A DNA stretch of 64,000 nucleotides, taken from assembly GCF_014839805.1 (NCBI RefSeq), contig NC_051141.1, positions 11,044,777-11,108,776 on the forward strand, read 5' to 3'. Of this stretch, positions 52,801 through 61,800 are shown one piece after another; position 1 is the stretch's first letter; each line of letters opens with the position of its first letter. Below the pieces are notes generated by a model, which was not told the origin of the DNA, made no database searches, and saw only the letters and a program-made list of their open reading frames with translations. A program made the translations under genes and the position numbers. Source of the DNA: Manduca sexta (Eukaryota > Arthropoda > Insecta > Lepidoptera > Sphingidae).

Positions 52801-55800
52801 CCTCAAAACAGCATTTTTCTATTTCCCATACAAACGTTTTCTAACTAATACGTAGAGTCAATTTGAGCTTTATTGCTATTGTATAAAGTTCACTGTTGTC
52901 TAAGCAATGTAGGTGTGTTCCTAACATCAAAGCAGTGTGCGTTGGAGCACAGAATATAATAATGTAATGTCGCGTTCTGAAACTCAACAAAAGTGATATC
53001 GCGGACCCGACTAAATTCGAACAGTCACAAAATTTAATATATCATTAGTTATTTGGTTGGCTTCACGATATTATTTCTTTTGTTTTACTTTAAAATGCAT
53101 GTTTTCGTTATGGACAATTTTTGAGCTACTTTTGCATATCTATACTTATAATAAATCTGTAGAGAGGTCAATTCTGTACATGAAATATATTTCCAAAATA
53201 ACTGGGGGTGATTATTAAAATTTTTGTCTGTCTGTCTGTATAACCGTTATAGAAACAAAAACTACTCGACGGATTTTAACTTAACTTGGTACAATTATTT
53301 TTCATACTCCTGAGCTGGTTATAGTATACTTTTCATCACGCTACAATTAATAGGAGCATAGCAGTGATGGAAAATGTTGGGAAAAAGGGGAGAAGTTACT
53401 CCATTTTTAAGCTTCCGTCATTTCGTGTGCAACCTTAATGGTTAAAAGTTCCTTCGATTTCACCAGGATCCCATCATCAGACCCTGACCGGACAATCGGA
53501 CCACCTGCATACCACCATAAATTAAAAAAACATCCCGACAAATTGAGCACCTTCTCCATTTTTGAAACCCGAAATCCACGCGGGCGAAGCTGCGGGCGGA
53601 AGCTAGTACAATATAAAAATAGCTAACCGGTGCAAAAACGCTCGGTCATGCGGCGAGTAGTGCAGCGCCCAACAGCGCACCGCCTGCAGGCCGGCGGCGC
53701 TGGCTGCGAGCAGAGACGGTGCTAACGCGCTCACCGACCCCAGGAACGCGTGGAAAGCTGCGCGCGCGCCTCGGGCCGATGTACCACCCGGACAGATCGC
53801 TGACGAGGACGCCGTCGGGGTCGATATACGAGCATTTTCGTTACCGACAGGCTGATTATAACAGGTACTTCAATTATTATCATTTTAAGTTAGTTTAAGT
53901 AAGTTAAGTTTAGTTGAGCTAAAATCGGTATCGCATAAGAACTCAAATTATTGTATCGACACATAGTCAAAATTTGATCAGCTGAGCTGCCGAACAATAG
54001 CATAAATTAGAAACCTCGCGTACTCTAAAATTACAATTTTTGGATATAAAAGAAAACTGACCTTAAAACTGATCAAATCGTTTACCTCTTTAGCTTCATC
54101 GAGAAGCATCTGAGGAGGCGCGATGCGCGAGTACTTATCAAGCGCAGCGCAAAACCACCACATAACATCATGTACGCACGTTATCTGCGTGGCTGATCGA
54201 AGCAGCCAATTTAACGCCTGTAAATCAAGTTAATGCAATTCTTTCAAAACAAGCTTTATATTAAGGCTTGCCGTTTATATTCCGGCGTTAGCAAATAAAC
54301 GTTTATATAATTAAAGCCAAATCATTTATGTTATAAACTAAACAAAACACCCCTAAACGATTTATATCGTATTATGTTATGTATAAATATTGTTACCTCG
54401 AAAGCGTATTGACGAACAGCGTTTATGCGTATAGTTGCGTCCATCTTTTGTCTGTAAGCCTGTAATTCTCTCTTCGACAGTACGAAAGAGAACACTGGAT
54501 TGTTGATTAAAGCCTCGAGATCTAGACGAGGCGGCTCGAATGCAGACACTGAACACCCGGCAGCCATGTCGCCGCAGTTCACTAGCCGCTGCAGCGCTGC
54601 ACTAGGCTGCGCTAGAAGTGACGACCCTGCGCCTGCGCACAAATTTGAGATTTCGACTCTTTTTTCCTACAACGCTCACCTTCCAATTTACGTTCAAACT
54701 AGCGCATTTCATGGGTATTATCTCCGATGTCATACCACTCAATGTATCTTGCTCTTCCAGAAGTGAGATCGGTTCGAGCGTTGGCTGCGCAGCGTTGACA
54801 AGATCGCGATCACCCGCCTGGCCCATCGACACCGAGCGGTGAACCCGCGGCCACTGCGACCCACTTGGCTCCGTTGCGTACGTGGTCTGCTACAAATATT
54901 ATGTACTTTAGATATTCATAGTAGTTTATTCATAAGATTCTTACATCTGATACATCACATAAACATTATATTCGAAAGTATACCGTCTGACTACCTATGT
55001 GTACTTGTGTTAATAAGTTTTGTTATTCATCAATAATTATTAAAATTATTAATCATTAAAGAGCGGCGATAGCTTAGTTGGGTGTGGAACGGACTGCTAA
55101 GACGAATGTCCGCAGGTTCAAATCCCAAGGGTAAACACCACTGACTTTTCTAAAATCATGTGTGTATTCTTTGTGAATTTATCGTTCGCTTTAACAGTGA
55201 AGGAAAACATCGTGAGGAAACCTGTACATTTGAGAAGTTCTCTATAGGAATTTCGAATGTGTGTGAAGTCTACCAATCCGCACTAGGTCAGAGTGATGGA
55301 CTAAGGCCTAATCCCTCTCAGTAGTAAAGGAGACCCGTGCTCAGCAGTGGGCAAGTATATAATACAGGGCTGATATTATTATTATTAATTATTATAATTC
55401 ACCCGCATAATGCAATGGGCCAAGAACCACCCGATAGCGCAACTATGCGAAGTCTAAATATTCTTTGCATAAAATACATTTCGATAACAGATAATACTGG
55501 CAACGATTTCTAAAGCCTAAGTAACATCATAACACTTGCCAGGGGTGCAACAGGCGGTGGGGGTGGTCGGCCTAGGGAGTGGTATCGCGCTGTTGTTTCA
55601 GTGACGTTCGTTCGAGGAGCGGCTCCCAAGGATGCAAGGCACTGGAACGGAGGCGCAGGCTGCCACACGCTGCCCGGCGGCGTGGGAGGGCTGCGAGATG
55701 CGCTCTCATGCCATGGCGATGATGTTAACGGTTCTACCACAACAACAATATAAGACTAAAAAGGTACTGCTATACCAATTTAAAACTTATTTTGAATTAT

Positions 55801-58800
55801 TTTGAACATCTTAAATATACATACATCGTCTATATCGATAGTCTGTTATAACGTTTGTCATATATCATTGGAACAATAAAAGTTATATTCTCGATATTTA
55901 CCAGAGTTGTTGAGTGGCCCCAATTCGAGTAGAAACAGAGCGTTTTCCTTGACGACGTGATGATCGACCTCCATGTTATTCTCAATGCGATCATACGGTG
56001 CGTCTGACATTGTCTTGCTCTTGAGTTTTGCGCATGATGCCGCTTTTAAGCCCTTATCGCGGCACTTTTCGCAGTATAAGTACCACAGTTGATGAACTGG
56101 TTAAGAATTTTAATTAATCAACTTTTTAATTATAATATTTAGAGGTTGATATTTAAAGCTGGCGCGACGCGCGTATAACACATTCATATTTTTAACATAA
56201 TATGTAGTGTCTGATACAAACATTCCATAACAACGCATTACTCGTGCATCATCAAAATAAATAAAATAAACCGTGTTGTTGAGTTTACTTTTGTAAATTC
56301 ATTAATTTAAAAACTATTAAAATATTGTATTGTGCTTTTGTTCGCAGTCACCTTGAATATTGCTCACAAGTATGGAATCCTACGTATAACCTCTACATTA
56401 ATCGTATTGAAGGTATACAAAGAAAGTTTGTGAGGTACTCATAATATCGGTCTAGGACATACTTACCCGATTACATAAGTCGTTGCAAAAAATACCACAT
56501 GCTTCCTTTATACGAGCGAAGGCGCATAGCCGACTTGTACTACCTTCTCAGTATAACAAGCGGAGCAGTAGACTGTCCGGAGTTGCTAAGTCGGATTGCG
56601 TGCTCCGTCAGCTTTATTAAGAGGACCTACACTACTGTATGTACAATCAGCCACCACTGCTTACCGACAGAACTCCTTTACCGTTAGAGCTAGCAGATCA
56701 TTTAACGCAGTGGCGTCGGATGTGGACGTGGATCTGTTCACCACGAGCACCACAAAACTAAATAAAATATTGAGCGACCGTTTTTTCATCTAGTTTTCTC
56801 TCTCCATTACTCTTAGTCCCTTCTAATTGTATAGCATGTACTTACTGTCTACCATTTTCTTTTATTATTTTAATGTTATTTATCTATACATGGAAACTTG
56901 TAATTGGCCTTCTATTATATATATTTTTTTTCTTACTACCTGTGTATATTAGCTGTAAGGTTTCTAAATAAATAAAAAAAAAATACAATTACAATAATAT
57001 GAAACATTTCTTTAAGATACTGTTTAAAATTGTATAGATGTGAGTATTATGAACGTGCCTTCAGTTAACGAACCTACATTGTACATGTATGTTCTACATA
57101 GATGTCTAACACGAGGTATACTTCTGTGCATAGCTATACTTTGACAGTGAAAGTTATTGATTGTGGGTGGGTGTGGTGCTTCCCATTAAGTCAATTTGTA
57201 GATCAAACAAAGTATTTCTCATAAAGTTCATCGCCGTCTGCCTTACAGTGTGTATAATGTATATATATGTATATTGGAGTAAATACTACTGCCTTGTGCA
57301 AGTTGTCCGCAGGCGGTGGCGGGCGTGTCGACGGGCGCGGGCGTGTCTGCGCGGCGGTAGACGCCGGCGCGGTCGTACCCGCGCGTGGTGGGCCCGCGGC
57401 ACCCGGCGTGCGAGTGTCGCATGTGCGCCGCCAGTGGGGGCGACACGCTGCTGCCGGCGCACAGCTCGCAACGCACTGGACAAAAACTTATTTATTACTA
57501 TATCCAACTGCTGACAGTTACTACGTAATATGCGGGAATGTATACCAACACCACTGTCATTCAGCGTAATATTTTTTGTTTTAATACAGCAATAAGGAAG
57601 ACCCTGTGTTCTTTTTAATTTTGGTTTCACATAATGACATTAAGTTTAAATTCAATCATGGTGAAATTCATTGTTGATTATTTAAAAAAATAAAAGGTTT
57701 ATTGGAATTTTCCAGGTCTTCAACGCATATCTATAATAACTAAAATATTCAAGATGGCGAACAATTTTGCCAAATATTTTTGTATTTGATCAAGATTACG
57801 TTTTTGGTTGAAATTCTTTTAGCCGAAACATCGTATAGTAAACGTAATTTTCATACATAGTGCCTAATATGCTGTTTTGTTATGGGAGGGTAGTTTGGGC
57901 TTTATAATATAATTTTCATGCTATTATACAACATTAACTACTAGGAAAATCTTTACAAAATATAGATGCGCCATTGCCGCACAGTATATTCTCATATATT
58001 ACTATGGATCCACCCAATTATCTCCAACTATCATGGTCAAAACGTTACGTAATTCTAGTAATAACTGATTTATTAACAATACTGGAAAGAAAAACAAATT
58101 TGAATTCCTGAAGTATTCTACAAAATAATACATCATATAAAAATTCGTATGTATTATTGCGCTGTTCGCTGCTACACACGGTGACGTCATTTCGCGATCG
58201 CATTTTATTTTTTACTAGCTTTTGCCCGCGGCTCCGCCCGCGTTATACAGTTGTTCGGGCTAAAGTTTTCCGTTATAACAGTCACTCTATATTTTTCCGG
58301 GAGTCTATGTTCTTTCCTGGGTCTCAAACTGTCTCCATACCAAATTTCATCTTAATACTATGGGTAGTTTTTGAGTTTAACACGTTCAGGCAGACAGATG
58401 CAGCGGGGGACTTTGTTTATAATATATTTTTGTAGAACTTTTTAAGAGGAACAATCCCGCCATACATTATTGTTGCATAACTTTAATCCTTTACGCAGCG
58501 CACGCAACCAAAGCTCTCAAAACTAATAAATTTTCCCCGTTTTTGCAACATGTTTCGTTACTCCACCGCTCGTATTGGTCATAGCGTGATGCCAAAATAT
58601 ATAGCCTATAGCACTCCGGGAACATAGGCCTATCCAACACAAAAAAAAAATTTTGGTTTGATCCGGTAGTTCCTGAGATTAGTCATTACTGCTCCGCTCC
58701 TATTGGGCATAGAGTGATGATATATATATATAGCCTATAAGCACTCCACGGACCAAGGGCTATCCAACATAAAAATATTTTTCAGTTTTAACCGGAAGTT

Positions 58801-61800
58801 CCTGAGATTAGCGCGTTCAAACAAACAAACAAACTCTTCAGTTTTCTATAATAGTATAGATTTGACACATGTTCAAAGTTGAATAGCTTAATAATTTTCA
58901 TAGTTTATTCAAGATATTCAAATTATTATTTTACCGTTAATGTAATTCTATAATGTTACTATTTAGAATAGAGGAAACGGATCTCGTGTTAAAGGAAACT
59001 TCCATATTTAATGTAAGAAGATACGGCAAGACAATATCTGTAGGAAGAAGACACTTAATACAAGTATTTTAATAAAAATTTAAGAAACTCCACACTTAAG
59101 TAAATATTTAAAATAATAATATGTATTAATATGACAACGGGCGAGTAAAGTGAATAAATATTATGTTATAGTTGAAGTATTGCGAATTTTTTATAAGCAA
59201 ATTATACCTGAATAAGGCGATTTGTAATAAGTTGATGTTTTCCAATCCCTCTTCTTCCGAATGCCACTTGTCGATCGTATGTCTTCATTTTCATTTCTCT
59301 CGGTTATATCTTTTCGAAACCTAAAATTTATAATATAAAGAGAAATACAGATATTAAATTTTTTACAACTATACGTTTCTATAAGAAAAAAGTATCCCAT
59401 AGTTATTAACTCTCGGGCAGTCAAAGGTTCGCAGTTATACGCTTGGTAAGGATACACACCGACGTTTTGAGTCCTAGTATACAATATGTTGAAGAACACT
59501 TTCTGTCTTCTTAACAAATAACAATACTAATACAGCAATAATTATACCTAATATGTATGATATAATAAAAATAAAGCATCACACTTACTTGTCCGTAACA
59601 GAGGCGAACTGATCAGCATCGTACAGAGCGTCCCACAGCGCGACGAGCGCGCGCATGGCAGGCGGCAGCACGTTCACCACCGTGGACGATGTACCTGGAC
59701 AACATCGCGGCTAGTGTTTTATACGCAAAGAATAGACAGAAGAGTTCATCACGTAAAGCAAAACTTCAGTGTCCTCTTACTTCTTAAGAATAAATGCCGG
59801 ATTTTCGTATGGAGAAATTAGTCAGAAGAGTCCCAACAATATTGGGGTTGGAAACTACTTACGTATGGTAAAGAGAACATTTATTTTTACTTAATTACAA
59901 AAATATTTTTTGTATAGGATTTACTGGTTCAAGGACATATTAAAGAGAATAGTTTTATGAGTCTATTAACAATTACTTCGTTATAACATTAAAATAGTAG
60001 AAAAGGAACAATGGTAATTACTTGCAGTACTGGTGTGCGGTTGCGACTGCGCGAAAGTACTAGCCTCATGTTGTGACTCAGCCATAGAACTATCCTTAGG
60101 TTGCGACTTCACTGGGGTTCCAGTCTGCATTTGCGTCTGCGCTGAGGCACTGTCATGTGGTTGTGCCTGCTCTGTGGCACTAGTTTTCGGTTTAGCCTGC
60201 GCCAGTGCGCTAGTTTGAGGTTGTGACTGCGGTGGAGCACTAGTCTGCGGCTTCGAATGCGCCGGGGAACTACTCTCGGGTTTTGACTGCGCCGAATCGC
60301 TAGCCTGCGGTTTCAAATGCGCCGAGGAACTAGGATCCGGCTTTGACTGCGCCAGAGGACCCTGTAGTTTCGAATGCGCTGGGGAACTAGTATCCGGTTT
60401 TAACTGTGCTGGAGCAGCCTGTGGTTTCGAATGTGCTGGGGAACTAGTATCTAGCTTTGACTGCGCCGGAGCAGTAGTCTGTGGTTTCAAATGCGCTGGG
60501 GAACCAGTATCCAATTTTGACTGCGCCGGAGCACTATCCTTTGGTTTCGAATGTGCTGGGGAACTAGTATCCAGTTTTGACTGCGCTGAAGCACTAGCTT
60601 GTGGTTTCGAATGTGCCGGGGAAGCAGTTTCCGATTTTGACTGCGCCAGAGCTTTAGCTTGTGGTTTGGACTGTGTCGAGTCACTATCATGCGGTTGCGA
60701 CTGCGTCATTGCATTAGCTCCCGGTTGCGACTGTGTCGGAGCTCTAGCTTCTAATTGCGACTGCGTCAGACCAGTAGCTTCTGGTGCTGACTGCGTTGGA
60801 GCACTAGTCTGAGCTTGCGAATGCGCCGAAGCACTAGCATGTGGTTCCTCCTCTCGTATCGGCGCATCAAGATCGGTTTTGCGCATACGACTCGTAGTAG
60901 CTTCTACACCCGAACGAGTCAACGATTCTAGTGTGGAAGGGTGTATACGCAGGTATTGTCCTGTTAGAAAAAATACAGTATTTTAGCAACAAAAAAATAA
61001 AGTTTATATTCTTAAACTTTTTTCACAATATTCAATCAATATAAAAAAATTTAAATGTTTTGTAAATATCTGAAAATAACTAATTTAGTATTAGTTTAAG
61101 TATTTGAACTTCAACGTGAACAAATAGAAACAATAAAAAAAAATCACGTCGAATTGATAACCTCCTCCTTTTTTTAAAGTCGGTTAAAAACGAAACTATA
61201 TCGTTTATATCATTTACCTGCATTGGACACTTCAACGGAGTGTCGCTGGTGTCGCGGCGGCTGAACGTCATGCGGTTGTCGCGTCACAACGCGTGCACCC
61301 TGCTTGGGCAGCTGCGGGTGGAACTTGAGGAATGCAGCACACGCTATGGCATCGTGGACTATGCCTGCAGACAGCAACCAAATTTAAAAGAATCCATATC
61401 AATAAGCATATTACTCAGAGCGTCTCAAAATATATATACTTAATTCACCTTCATGCCACAAAAGAGCTGCGAATATGGCGCGCAGGCACTCAGCCTGTGT
61501 TGGACTGATTGCGTGTTTCTTAGGCAGAGGGGCGTGGGCGCTGGGCGGGCGGGCAGGGGGGAGCGAGGCTGCACGCTTATAGTATGCGTTTCGAGGAAAG
61601 CGCTCCCGAGCAGCGGTCTTCGTGCTTACCAGGCCTTCATTCTAAAATACGAATTAAATATTTATATCCAGAACGTATTCAATTTTTCACGTCACTGTGA
61701 ATGTACTTATCTGTTTAGTCGATATTATAAAATGAATTTGCACGCTCAATTATAGATTGACCATAATCAAAAAGTTTTTTTTTTTTGGAAAAAGAAAAAA

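Noticed and set aside
57161..57569. Plus-strand frames of 100-117 residues, Arg/Gly/Ala-rich
   Set aside because: Antisense to the GC-rich highwire zinc-finger exon.
60033..60218. Cys-rich plus-strand frame
   Set aside because: Antisense of the decapeptide repeats; the Cys pattern comes from the repeat's codons.
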